Source of the DNA: Ascarosepion bandense
Lineage: Eukaryota > Mollusca > Cephalopoda > Sepiida > Sepiidae
Length of the DNA stretch: 64,000 nt
Direction: 5' to 3'
Assembly: GCA_037127315.1 (NCBI GenBank)
Contig: JBBBDQ010000346.1
Span: 6,472,501 to 6,536,500, forward strand
In this document: positions 32,621-42,711 of the stretch, piece by piece
How the letters are laid out: each line of letters begins with the position of its first letter
Position numbering within the stretch: the stretch's first letter is position 1
Position numbers and translations under genes: made by a program
The notes under the pieces: model-generated
What the model was told of the DNA's origin: nothing
The model's input: the letters and a program-made list of their open reading frames with translations, nothing else
Databases searched by the model: none

Positions 32621-33025
32621 GGAGGCAACCCATCTAGTGTTGATGCCACAATAAGAAAACACCCTTGTTAGCCCTGGCGAAGCATCAAGTATTCAGCTAT
32701 TTGACAAGATTATGAATTTCGCTATAAACCGCGCCAAGGTTCCAAATGCACAGGGAATACTAGAAGGGTGTAGTGAGTTCTATCTCCGCCAAGGCCGCAG
32801 GACGACGTCGACGGCGACGACTACTGCGAGAGACGGTAAATATTGCATATACATCTTGGTTGTACCACTCTGTTAATAAAGTAGTTTATCTACATTTCCC
32901 TTCATTCCACGATACAAAAAATGACTTACTCAAAAATGGGGAATCATGAAATATAGTTAAAAATTGAACAATGCAAAATCTACAGAAAACAGCAGAAGGT
33001 GGACGAACAATGCATAAAATATTAG
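32621..33025. other. Unassigned, GC-richer stretch
   Basis: Contains ACGACGTCGACGGCGACGAC near 32803, unusually CpG-rich for this window. No frame or motif recognised. Confidence 0.3.
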
Positions 33026-33420
33026 GTTGTCACAAAAGTAATTTCAATTTTTTACGAATTTTTGGGACAACCTAATACTTGCGCTCATTTATAATATTAG
33101 GTTGTCACACATGTAATGAGGCATTTTTGGTTGTTTGTTGATCTGTTCGCCTAACCGCCTAAGTATATAAAAGATATTGAATTATTCCTGACACTTTTTC
33201 TTTCCGGATAATTTTTCTTTCAATATATTGTTATTCATAAGCCCAATAAAAATGATTACAATAAAACAATGTTACTGTATGAGTACAAACTGAGCAAAAG
33301 AGCCATTTTTTTCCATCAAATCATTACATGTGATGAAAAATGAATACTCTTTAACAACAGTTAGTGGTTAGGTGCAAGTGAATACCTAAAACCTCTACTG
33401 AAACCCTAAAAAGGTTCTGT
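33026..33420 (+). mobile_element. Mariner mini-unit and deletion derivative 1
   Basis: 33026-33078 is only inverted ends: TTAGGTTGTCACAAAAG and TTTTTGGGACAACCTAA. At 33097 a second TTAGGTTGTCAC begins a longer unit with a start region (MITIKQC then YEYK in variant form) that jumps to the EKWIL-like region. See copies 2 and 3. Confidence 0.65.
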
Positions 33421-33655
33421 TTGTTTTATGGCATATCAATCTCAATGGGTCCTTTGATGCCAACAAGATTTTTAACATTTTTTAACAATTAACTTAAATA
33501 AAAAAAACATTAGATGACATTTTTATATTAATAAAACTAATTTATGATGGATATTGAAAAATTTGCTTTGAGATTTTTTAGTAATACAATACTAACTGAT
33601 TAACCCATTGCTGGGGGTATAAGAGGTGGATTCATACCTAATCATAATTTGATAA
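33410..33655. repeat. Dispersed repeat S5, second copy
   Basis: GGCATATCAATCTCAATGGG and AACCCATTGCTGGGGGTAT correspond to 30302 and 30686. Function unknown. Confidence 0.4.
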
Positions 33656-33707
33656 ATAAACAAGAAATTATGATGTGAATGTGAAATGGGGGATCAGTTC
33701 TATATTA

Positions 33708-34140
33708 TTAGGTTGTCACACATGAAATGGCACATTTTTTTATTGGTTGTTTATCTAGTCATCTAATGAAGTAACCTGCTTAGAATATAAACAAATCTTG
33801 ACTTATTCCTGACTCTTTTGCTTTCCGGATAATTTTTCTTTCAATATATTGTTATTCATAAGCCCAATAAAAATGATTACAATGAAACAATGTCAAGTAA
33901 TCTTACTGTATGAGTACAAAATGGAAAAAAGAACCATTTTTGTATCAAATCATTACAGTGAGAAATGGATATTGACAACAGTAACAGAGTATGCCAATAG
34001 TTAATTGCAAGTGAATTGACAAAACAATACCCAAAGCCTCCACTACACCCTAAAACCTTAATGGTTACTGTATGGTGGTCTTTCAAAGGGGCTATTCATA
34101 ATAACAGCAACCTTGTATTGTGAAGAAATTGAGTGAATGC
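33708..34140 (+). mobile_element. Mariner deletion derivative 2
   Basis: TTAGGTTGTCACACATG end, then an N-terminal transposase phrase QVILLYEYKMEKRT, then directly EKWILTTVTEYANS and, in another frame, YPKPPLHPKTLMVTVWW. In mariner these two regions are normally separated by most of the DNA-binding domain, so about 100 codons are missing. Confidence 0.65.
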
Positions 34141-34965
34141 ATGATCCGGTTATCTAATCAAGTAACCTCCGTAGTATATAAAAGAGTCTTGAATTATTCC
34201 TTACTCTTTTTCTTTCCAGATAGGTTTTCTTTCAATATATTTTTACTCATAAGCACAAGGAAAATTATTACAATTAAATAACGTCGAGTAATCTTACTGT
34301 ATGAGTACAAACTGTGAAGAGGATAATTTTTGCATCAAATCATTACATGCGATAAGAAATGGATACTATTTGACAAGAGTAATTGAATAGGCTATCGGTA
34401 GATTCACCTAAGCAATGCCCAAAACCTCCCCTTACCCCTAACATGTTAATGCCTACTGTATGGTGATATTTCAAGGGGATTATTCGTTTTTGCCTAAAAG
34501 ATAATCTTATTGTGGAGAAATTGAATGTATGCGAAAAAAATTTAAACAGAAATCTAGATTTCTGAATAGGGAGGACCCACATTTGCTGCACGACAACATA
34601 CGACTGCATATTTTGAATCTACTGTTCAAAAGTTGCATAGCCTGAATTATGAAATTCACTTCATATCCCTTCTACTGATTATCACTTCTTTAAGCATTTT
34701 GCGATTTTCATACGCAATAACACCTTATTCTCAAATAAGGAAGAGGTAATCGAAGCATTTGAAATGTTTATCACATCAAAAGATGAGAATTTTTTAAAAA
34801 GATGGAATCGAAAATTTAAATGTACGTTAGAGAACAGTCATTTATCAAGATGGTGCATTATTCAACTAAGTAAATCAGTTACTAGACGTTTCTGAAACAT
34901 TTCATTCATTTCCTATAAAATCAAATAAATATCGCATTATGAAACCATCCACAATTTCATCGCTA
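34141..34965 (+). pseudogene. Mariner deletion derivative 3 with C-terminal half
   Basis: Starts without a terminal repeat and repeats the copy-2 sequence with the same internal junction (CATCAAATCATTACATGCG). It continues into LLHDNIRLH (catalytic HDN), LNYEIH and IRNNTLFSNKEEVIEAFEMF, TSKDENFLKRWNRK. Frames change several times. The last part to 34965 is less certain. Confidence 0.65.
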
Positions 34966-34970
34966 TACAT

Positions 34971-35050
34971 CAGGGGTCGGCAAACCTGTTTTTTTTTTTA
35001 AGTTTTGTGGACTATGGCAAAATTAAAATAAAATTTTAAAGATTTTAGTT
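34971..35050 (+). mobile_element. hAT-like terminus
   Basis: CAGGGGTCGGCAAACC followed by a T run is a typical hAT-family terminal repeat. No second end could be placed with confidence. Confidence 0.45.
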
Positions 35051-35621
35051 TTGTTTTGAGGGGTGTGAAGAGGCAGTTACGTGACAGTGTTAACAACTAC
35101 AGATAATATATAAAACTATATAAATAATTTTAAATCTTTTTAAATATTTTCATGTGTGACAATTTAATATATAATAACAAAGAATGATCCCCCACCACCA
35201 CTCAAACGAAAGCGATTGAACAAACAATTTCTGCAAGATAACACTTTTCAAATAAGTCGTGTTTGGAGATATCACGTTGACTGCCAACGAGGAGATAACC
35301 CAGATGCAGAGCATTTCATGATGGAGAATCCACTTTTCAGGGTACGGTTCTAGTCTTTGCATTCGGAAAGTTTCTCGTAACCTTTTCGGCACTTTCAAAC
35401 AAACAAGTTCATTGACAGTTTGCTATTCAGAAAGAATTTATAATAAAGTATTTCCTTGTCATCGAAGAAATACGTAAACATGTTGAACGTTGAAGCAAGT
35501 TATGCTTGCTTTATTTGGTATTTACCCGAACAAATGCGGGAAGTTGCACGAGGTGGATATTTACCGAGGAGCATTACAAGCACGTACGGGCAAAAATACC
35601 TCGTAGACAACGCATATGCAG
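35051..35621. other. Unassigned; short open stretch
   Basis: A 57-codon plus-strand open stretch (about 35182-35352, beginning NDPPPPLKRKRL) has coding-like composition but no ATG and no known motif. AGTGGGGGATCATTC-like phrases are shared with the mariner flank at 33687 and with 28905. Confidence 0.3.
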
Positions 35622-36235
35622 GATAGGGCTTTCATACTGTTGCCATATATGGTCAGGCGCCCCTGCCGTTCATCTCAGTGTTCTCGACGGGCTCCAAAGG
35701 AGAATCAGTAATGTGATAGGTACTGACTTGGCGGCTCCACTACAGCCACTTCCCCACCGACGAAATGTGGCCACCCTTTGTCTGTTCTATAAATAATTTC
35801 ATGGCTTCTGCTCCAACGAACTTAAGTCACTGGTGCCTCCTCAACAGGTATTTACTCGTGCAACCAGATTGGCAACTGGGTCCCACCCATTCACAGTTAG
35901 GTTAGCCAAATGCAGACGACAATTCTACTCCTGCAGCTTCTCTCGCACTTCCCGCCTGTGGAACTCACTCCCATATTCTTTCTTTCCTGACGGCTACAAC
36001 TTCCAGGAATTTAAATGTAATGTCAATACTCTAGTTCTTTCCCCACCAGTATATCTTTTCCTTTCTCTCCACCTTTGAAACTGTCATCACACCTGTATTC
36101 CCATCCTTGTATTGCTCCTTTCTAACTGGTTCGTCTTCCTCTTCACTCTCTTCTAATTAATCTTCTTACACTTATGTAGCCCCCTGCACATCAGTGGCAT
36201 TACCGCCTTGTTCGGGGTGATACGATTTAAAAAGA
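35622..36235 (+). pseudogene. LINE-B RT C-terminal region and 3' end
   Basis: Frames 35506-35796 (GLSYCCHIWSGAPAVHLSVL, RRISNVIGTDLAAPLQPLPH) and 35833-36078 (FTRATRLATGSHPFTVRLAK, RLWNSLPYSFFPDGYN) join across one stop/shift. The 3' end is TTACCGCCTTGTTCGGGGTG then A-rich. Very close to the copy at 22845. Confidence 0.85.
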
Positions 36236-36839
36236 TTTACCTCAGACAAGACTCGGCCCTACGGCGGAGTTTGGGTTCCTTTCTGCCTAAAGGCTGACAG
36301 TCCAACCTTTTAATATGCTTGCTTTATTCAGCTCTGGTGAAGTATTTGTTTTCCACTGCAGTTTCTGAAAATAAGGCGTTTCATGGAAGGTAACAAAAAT
36401 ATACTGGAAATAAACAATTATTCAAAAGATAAGAAGAAAACTGAAAATGATGTTTTGCTCATCTGTCAAGATTCGAGGCACCATCTTTGATAAGATTTAT
36501 ATTCTTCCGAATTCCTGATGGAAACTACAGAATCTATCATAAGGTTTTCAATTTCGTTGTAAATTAACTATTTTTCATCCTATGATAAAAAATGAATACA
36601 TACAACTTCATCGACCACTCGGCAACAAATGACTCATCTATTTGCATCTCAAGAGGGAAGAAGTTGAAACACTTTCATTTAGATTCTTTTTCTTTTTCTT
36701 TATGATTCCATCAGTCTTTTTTTTTTTTTTAAATATTGTGATAATAGATGACCTGCCAAGAAAGGTGAAAAGTTAGAACAAGCGAGACGCTGGTTTATTG
36801 TTGATGATCGAGAACTTTCTACACATTTTCGTTTTTTTT
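36236..36839. other. No gene recognised
   Basis: Includes ACTCGGCCCTACGGCGGAGT at 36250, otherwise AT-rich with T runs. Confidence 0.3.
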
Positions 36840-37068
36840 TTGTTTTTTTTTAATCATTTCACCCCAAGCAAGGCAGAAACGCCACTGATGTGCAGGGGGT
36901 TACATAAATATAAAAAGATTAATTAGAAAAGAGTGAGGAGTACAAGCTAGTTAGAAAGGAACAATAGAAAGCTGAGAAAGCAGGTGCGATGACAGATACA
37001 TAGGCGGAGAGAAAGTGAAGGTTATACAGGAGAGGGGAGAGAGCTAGAGTGTAGTGGTTAGTAGATGA
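36840..37068 (-). mobile_element. LINE-B 3' UTR fragment
   Basis: Complement of the LINE-B end: TTTAATCATTTCACCCCAAG, AAACGCCACTGATGTGCAGG, then the 3' UTR to about 37068. Confidence 0.75.
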
Positions 37069-37300
37069 GTATTAACTTTAGTAAATTATTTTCTCTTTTA
37101 ATTATAGTAACAGTTTTAAAATCAAAATTATAGTCAGTCTCCTTATGGTGAGCAACTAATACATTTAATGCGTTATTTCTGAATGTCTCTTTTGTGTTCA
37201 TGTAATATTTTATATAAATTTCTTGAAGTTTCGCCAATGTATTCTTTCTAGCAATATTTGTAGGTGACAGAGTAAATTCCTCCTTAAATTTTTATCTTCT
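37069..37300 (-). pseudogene. Penelope-like element, GIY-YIG endonuclease relic
   Basis: The minus strand gives GIYSVTYKYC, a stop, KEYIGETSRNLYKILHEHKR, DIQK, then with a one-base shift NNALNVLVAHHKETDYNFDF. The GIY...YIG spacing, the ET.R and the EHK.DI block are hallmarks of the Penelope endonuclease. One stop and one shift kill the frame. No PLE reverse transcriptase is seen nearby; LINE-B 3' UTR abuts it on the left. Confidence 0.75.
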
Positions 37301-37480
37301 TCTTTGGTCTTGTATTAATAAAGGATTTTATTTACTGTTCGTGACAGCTTTTGATTTTTGATTAATTTTTTCGATTGTAGTTTCAATAGAGTTAGTAGAA
37401 TTTCATATATTTATTCAATATATAAACATATCAGATCGATAAACTTTTCTTATTTATTTTATAATACTATCATTCTGCCG
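37301..37480. other. Possible PLE continuation, unassigned
   Basis: AT-rich, TTGATTAATTTTTTCGATTG and similar; no frame. Confidence 0.25.
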
Positions 37481-37639
37481 AATTCCAATGCTTATTTGAT
37501 TTGTATTTTTTCACAATTTGTATATATATATGTATGTATATATACAAATTGTGAAAAAAATACAAATCAAATAAGCATTGGATATATATATATATATATA
37601 CAAATTGTGAAAAAATACAAATCAAATAAGCATTGGAAT

Positions 37640-37692
<53 letters not shown>
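37481..37692. repeat. Palindromic triple repeat around TA tracts
   Basis: The arm 37481-37528 (AATTCCAATGCTTATTTGAT..) is found inverted at 37537-37582 and again inverted at 37593-37640, with short TA runs between and (TA)n to 37692. The outer inverted copy matches up to the AATT at its end. Confidence 0.9.
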
Positions 37693-37695
<3 letters not shown>

Positions 37696-37840
37696 TTAAT
37701 TCAGTAATTAATTAGAACACTCTCACTACTGCCATATGAGTACATGGTATATAACACGCTAAAAAGTTTTCCTTTTTCTACCGAGAAAGATCAGAGGTAC
37801 AATCGCCGACTGACGCCAATTCGGCCAGGTTTCATTCCTT

Positions 37841-37906
37841 GGTAAAAAGCAATCGGATGTCTAACCGTATGAGCTGTGATACAGCGAAACAGATCTGTCT
37901 GCGGAT

Positions 37907-37944
<38 letters not shown>

Positions 37945-38052
37945 CTAAACGAGGCAATTGTTAGATCAGCAGCTGGTTGTTCAAAGAATTATTCAATGCA
38001 TAAATAAAAGTACTAAATATATAGAGCTAACAATATATATGGTGTTCTAATA
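37841..38052 (+). mobile_element. S4-(TA)n-R4 composite repeat
   Basis: S4 body (GCAATCGGATGTCTAACCGT, GAGCTGTGATACAGCGAAAC) at 37841-37908, (TA)n to 37938, then R4 (GGCAATTGTTAGATCAGCAG) to 38052. Shows S4, the TA run and R4 as one unit. Confidence 0.75.
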
Positions 38053-38129
38053 AACTTGGACAGATTTTAAATATGAATTAAGTTTATGCTTCTAATTTTT
38101 TTTTTTTTCAATTTTTTTAAGATTTAACA

Positions 38130-38900
38130 ACTTTGGTCTTTGTCAATTTCAACCTTGGAAAAATTAACAATGGGACAACGATTACGAAAATTGGACATTC
38201 AAACAGAAATTCATTTGGCTTTATTGAATGAAAAATTAGCATGTCTAATCATCTCTCTAAACAATGATATCAATTGGCCACCACGATCGGTCGACTTGAC
38301 GCCTTTGATTTCTTCGTTTGGGGTCATCTCAAAATTAAGATCTATACCAACAAGCCAACAACAATTCAACAGCTGAAGGATGTGATAAGGCATATTAGTG
38401 AGATTGAGGAGCAACTATGTAGTTAGATCATCAAATCTTTGACCATCAAGTAGAGGTGTGCCAATGAATACTTGGTAGACATTTGGGCTGTATGATTTTT
38501 CACACATTAATTGCCATGACTCAAATAACATGATCCAATAATGAAATCTCTCAAAACAATTATGTTAATTGGCCACCACTATTGTGTGACTTGATGCCTT
38601 TAGATTCTTTCTTTTAAGGTCATCTCAAAATTAAGATCTATACCAACAAGCCAACAACAATTCAACAGCTGAAGGATGAGACAATATAGTATGTTGATGA
38701 GATCGAGGAATAACTATGCAGAAATGTTATAAAAAAATTTGACCATCGACTGAAGCCTTTCCGAACACTTGGGCGATATTATTTTTTACGCATAATTGTC
38801 ACGATTGACACTCAAATAATATGATCCGATAGAGAAATCAATAAAACTTTACCAATAACACTGTTTTATTTACTGCTAACTACGATCTGTCTTAAAGGGA
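38130..38900 (+). pseudogene. Tc1/mariner-like transposase end, tandemly duplicated
   Basis: First copy: TEIHLALLNEKLACLIISL, then INWPPRSVDLTPL with DFF/WGH in the next frame, KIKIYTNKPTTIQQLKD. The WPPRS.DLTPLDFF.WG signature belongs to a mariner-like DDE group. The block 38272-38460 is repeated at 38565-38760. An AGGGTGTCCC-type end appears as the complement at 38897-38906. Stops and shifts throughout. Confidence 0.65.
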
Positions 38901-39134
38901 CACCCTTTATATATATTGTACGTTCAAAATATCCCTATTTCGTGGGCGTTCTTAAAAAACGGTAAAATGAGTATTGTAAATCGTCTGAAATGTTGGAAGT
39001 CTAGGTCGCGTAATAACTCGTTTACAAATTAGAAATATTCAAAAGTACTACAATGTAATAGTATTTAACACTTTTTAATACAACTGTGTACTGGTCTACT
39101 TTTTTATGACCAATTATTAAGTAACTAAATTGTA

Positions 39135-39239
39135 CATATATAGATAGATAGATAGAAATAGACTAAGAAAGACAGACATGGACAGACTGAGATCGATGGA
39201 TAAGATCAGACAGAGGTAGATTGATAGATAGCAACAAGC

Positions 39240-39279
<40 letters not shown>

Positions 39280-39289
39280 GAACAGAACG

Positions 39290-39355
<66 letters not shown>

Positions 39356-39357
39356 AC
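39135..39357. repeat. (GATA)n arrays with inverted (TATC)n end
   Basis: Arrays at 39139-39155, 39241-39278 and 39291-39337, the last turning directly into TCTATCTATC at 39338-39356, so the tract folds on itself. Confidence 0.95.
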
Positions 39358-39539
39358 TTTCGGCCACATAACCAAAATCCAATTCTAGAGAGATGTTCCA
39401 CTGACCAGTTTGAACTTAAATGTGAAGAGTCAAGGTCAGTCGTGAAAGATTCAGGAGAATGGATATATACCCGTACAGTGCTACCCGTTAAATGTGGGCT
39501 CGTGTGAAACCTAAGAACGTTTAGTTTAGTAATATAGTC

Positions 39540-40200
39540 TTTATTTCTCTACTGTTTTTCCTTCTATTCTTTCCTTCCTCTTCTCCCATTCTTTCTTTTC
39601 TTTCTGCGCATGTTGCTCCTTTCTATCTTATTTTTGTCCTTTCTTCTTTTTTCTCTATGTCCTTATCTTTATCTTTTTTCTTTACTTTTTTCCTTTTTTG
39701 TCTTTGAAGCTTTCAATCTCTTTTTCTTACATTTTCTTTCTTTCTTTTTTTCTTTTTGTTAGATATCCACCTTCTCTCTGAGTCTTAGGCCTTTTTTCTA
39801 CTTTCTACCTTTCTTACTTTTACTTCTTACTCCTTCTTTATTTCGTTCGTTCTTTCTTTCACTGTCTTAAGCCTTAGTTTTTATTACTTTTCTCTCTCCC
39901 GTTTTCTGCCTTTCTTTCTTTTTCTATTTATTTCCTTCTTTCTTTCGTTCGTTCGTTCGTTCGTTCGTTCCAACGTTCTGTCTTTCTTTGTCATTATTTG
40001 ATATCTATTTTTCTCCGTATTTTAAGCTTCTGTTTTTTTTTCGATTCCCCCACCCACGTTTTCGACCTTTCTTTCTGTTTCTTTCTTCCCATTTCATTCT
40101 TTCTTTCTTTCTTTTCCCTCTTTTTTTCTTTTTTGCCTGATGTTTTATCTCTCTGTCTTAAGCCTTTATTTCTTCATACTTTTCCCGCTTTTTATTTTGC

Positions 40201-40244
<44 letters not shown>

Positions 40245-40560
40245 TTACGTTCTTTCTTTCTTTGTTATTGTTCGATCGATATTCATCTTTTCTATGTGTT
40301 TAAAGTTTTTGTTTCTTGAGTTTCTTTTGCTTTCGTGCTTTCTGTCTTTTTCTATTTCTTTTTCACTTTCTTTTTTGGTTTTCGTTTGATATTTTCCTTT
40401 ACTCTGTGACTTATGTCTCTTTTTTTTTTTCGATGACTGATTCTACTCTTTATCTTTTCCTTAAGATCTGTTTTCTCAGATCACTCTCTCACTCTTTTAT
40501 CTCCCCCTCCCCTCCTCTCTCTCTCATTGTTTTTTTTAATTTCTCGTTGTCTCTTCTCTT
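39540..40560. repeat. 1-kb polypyrimidine region
   Basis: Strongly C/T-biased plus strand, with TTTC runs (40199-40243) and GTTC runs (39947-39971). Frames rich in F, S and L here are compositional. Such tracts can form triplex DNA. Confidence 0.85.
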
Positions 40561-40744
40561 TGTAATAATTTTACATGACCTAGCATTATTTTATGAAGAA
40601 ATATATCTTTATGACGTTGCCGGATATACATTCTTATGATTAATTTCTCCAGAGCAGATTAAATGGATTTATGATTTGGAAGATATATATTTTGAATTAT
40701 TTTTATTACTATTTGTCTCATTATTTTCATTAATATGGTTGGCA

Positions 40745-40858
40745 GAACAAGGATTAGGAGAAATCACCAAAAATAAATTACTAAGAGCCACATATATCAA
40801 GATTTTGTGGAGACCGACAAACGCCCACCTCCTGATGGGACACGGCACGCAGAACAAA
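40745..40858 (+). pseudogene. LINE-A 3' end, diverged
   Basis: TTACTAAGAGCCACATATAT and the end GGGACACGGCACGCAGAACA parallel the LINE-A tail (LRATRDRE.WR, then GGGACAAGGCACATAGAAGA). Confidence 0.5.
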
Positions 40859-41039
40859 AGTGATAGTAGGAGGGGGAAGGGGCACAGGATAACTTGTAGT
40901 TGTATTAGTTACAGCGATATTATTAATAATAACGATTACAGCGTTAACATTGCATTTCTTACCACCAGAGTTGTACATAAACATTATTCTTGTGGCGTAT
41001 GTCTGTTAAGAATTTAAAGAGGTCTACCACATGTCCCTT

Positions 41040-41165
41040 ATCCGAGGTGGTTCAGCATCTCATGGCCCACAGGCTCCTCTCGGACAAACAGTACGGTTTC
41101 CGCTTCACCAGGTCTACTGCTGATATGCTAACAACCATTACCGAGTATATATACCAGGCTCTGGA

Positions 41166-41169
<4 letters not shown>
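41040..41169 (+). pseudogene. Fragment of another LINE reverse transcriptase
   Basis: One open frame reads EVVQHLMAHRLLSDKQYGFR, FTRSTADMLTTITEYIYQAL then a stop at the GATA array. QYGFR..RSTADML is the RT finger block of Jockey/CR1/RTE-type LINEs. It forms the left flank of the gypsy insertion. Confidence 0.7.

Positions 41170-41221
<52 letters not shown>
41167..41221. repeat. (GATA)n array at the gypsy insertion site
   Basis: Thirteen GATA units preceded by GGCTCTGGAATA, ending GATAG at the first base of the LTR. The same phrase in variant form (GGCTGGAATA) heads the array beyond the 3' LTR. Confidence 0.95.
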
Positions 41222-41479
41222 TGTAATATAGCAATCTGGCCCCACCCGAGGAAGGTTGATGCAAGCGATGGTGTTTCCCGTCGGTGAAGGGGTCGGCGAA
41301 CGACAAGACAGGTGTTTGAGAAATACATCCTGTCGGGGCCTGGAGCGGATGTCGTTTGACCTTATTTCCGACAGCGGCGGAAATGACTACGGAGGCAAAC
41401 AGAACAGGTGTCTCTTGGAATTACGTGGGCGTTGCGTGGGCGAGGCAAAACCGGAAGGAAAGTCCCGGTTCTAGAAGAC

Positions 41480-41486
41480 TATAAAA
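41480..41486 (+). promoter_or_regulatory. LTR TATA box
   Basis: TATAAAA within GACTATAAAAAGACC. Transcription would be expected to start 25-30 bp downstream, near 41510, setting the U3/R border. The identical site in the 3' LTR is at 46439. Confidence 0.7.
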
Positions 41487-41627
41487 AGACCTCGACACAC
41501 GGATTCGCCAGCAGAGAACGGCCAGTGGAAGCAGAGAGACACCACAGGCAAGACTACACTCCCGTCGACCCATTCTATGTGCGCTCTCACTCTTCCATTC
41601 TCTATTCCACACGGGTTCGTCGTCAAG

Positions 41628-41633
41628 AATAAA
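41628..41633 (+). promoter_or_regulatory. LTR polyadenylation signal
   Basis: AATAAA in CAAGAATAAAAATATA. The equivalent in the 3' LTR (46587-46592) would end the genomic transcript. Confidence 0.65.
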
Positions 41634-41709
41634 AATATAACCTTATATTTTTATATATGCGTGTTCTCGTTATTTTGTCGTCGTACGGCGATATATAACA
41701 TACGCAAAT

Positions 41710-41723
41710 TGGTGCCTAGTGAC
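41710..41723 (+). promoter_or_regulatory. Primer binding site
   Basis: TGGTGCCTAGTGAC starts with TGG, complementary to a tRNA CCA end, 9 bp after the AACA of the LTR. Which tRNA primes cannot be told without the tRNA set. Confidence 0.6.
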
Positions 41724-41955
41724 TTGCTGTTTTAAGACAACAACAACAACAAAACAGATAGATGCGAGCGACAATTGAAATTCAACGGAATTAAAACTAC
41801 CAGATAGAAAACGAAAATAGAAAGCAACCGGACGACCATAGACGACATCAACGAAAGGTAGGTGACTTTTGATTCGATCTTGTGTGTGTTCTGCTCTTGT
41901 TCATAAGTTTATAATAAGTCTAATTAAAAAAATATATAGTGCTTGGTTGGAGGAT

Positions 41956-42711
41956 ATGGAGAGGTATTTTAAAGTTGTGCGCGTGGCAGAAGAAGACAAG
42001 TGTCAGGCAGCTCTTCTCACAACAAGGGGAGCTGTTGGACACTATGTATATAGACTAATCTCTAATAACCCACAACTCACATGGAAGGAGTTCAAAACTT
42101 CTTTAAAGGAATACTACGGATTGGTTTTAGACCCCGACGCACGGTTAGTCGAATTAGTGAACATTAAGCAGGGTAGAACAGAGGGGGTGCAGGACTACAT
42201 GCAGAGAGTAGTACGCCTAGCGGAGAGCGCATATGTTGGGGTTGACGGGAGGAATGAAGTTGTGATAAAACAAGTTCTAGGATTTTTCATAAAAGGTCTA
42301 AGGGATCGGGAAATAAAGATGGCAGTTATGAAGGATGAGCCACAAACACTAGAGGCTGCCTATCAGAAAGCGTTATCTGAGTTGAGATGGAAAATTCGAC
42401 TCGATGCAAACTCTGAATACAAAGAGGAGCCTATGGAAATTTGCCACTCTCGGAGACGGGTACCGATAGAAGCCGTAAGCCCCGCTGAATCTAATACTAA
42501 TAATAATAGGAATAAGAACAATAGAAAAGTTGGTAATAGGGGAACTAAATACAAGACTCGTGAGCGGGAGAGGAACGGGAGCGTTGTTAGGTGTTGGAAT
42601 TGTGGGAAAGAAGGCCACATAGCGAAATTTTGTAGACGCGCCCCGGGAAACGGCAGAGGTCCGTTCGTGCGACGCCCAACGAACGGAACAAGACGGTACC
42701 AACGCACATAG
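41956..42711 (+). CDS. gag: Gag polyprotein of the young gypsy element
   Basis: Structural capsid/nucleocapsid protein. The first in-frame ATG is 41956 (MERYFKVVRVAE), giving 251 residues. The frame is open upstream to 41869 without an ATG and encodes SAWLED just before it. In the Ty3/gypsy Gag domain the conserved W.....F core usually sits well inside the protein, so the N-terminus looks short or lost. The capsid core runs W(K)EFKTSLKEYYG to QDYMQRVVRLAE. A basic region precedes a zinc knuckle CWNCGKEGHIAKFC (C-X2-C-X4-H-X4-C) for RNA binding about 40 residues before the C-terminus. It ends 60 nt after a -1 frameshift site that leads into Pol. Confidence 0.85.
   Translation: MERYFKVVRVAEEDKCQAALLTTRGAVGHYVYRLISNNPQLTWKEFKTSLKEYYGLVLDPDARLVELVNIKQGRTEGVQDYMQRVVRLAESAYVGVDGRNEVVIKQVLGFFIKGLRDREIKMAVMKDEPQTLEAAYQKALSELRWKIRLDANSEYKEEPMEICHSRRRVPIEAVSPAESNTNNNRNKNNRKVGNRGTKYKTRERERNGSVVRCWNCGKEGHIAKFCRRAPGNGRGPFVRRPTNGTRRYQRT

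Larger units (their letters stand above)
41222..41704 (+). repeat. 5' LTR (about 479-483 bp)
   Basis: Begins TGTAATATAGC. The shared sequence runs to AACATACG, so the end is either the canonical CA at 41700 or up to 41704. It holds the element's promoter and polyadenylation signals. I found no difference from the 3' LTR. Confidence 0.9.

Noticed and set aside
35182..35352. Possible host exon (57 open codons, NDPPPPLKRKRL...)
   Set aside because: No start, no convincing splice sites and surrounded by transposon remains; kept only as an unassigned stretch.
39998..40639. Two Phe/Ser/Leu-rich frames resembling membrane proteins
   Set aside because: They lie in the polypyrimidine block; hydrophobicity follows from TTT/TCT/CTT codons.
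41869..41955. Upstream 29 codons of the Gag frame as the true Gag start
   Set aside because: The frame there begins at a TTG and contains no ATG; annotated Gag starts at 41956, and the upstream part is only noted.
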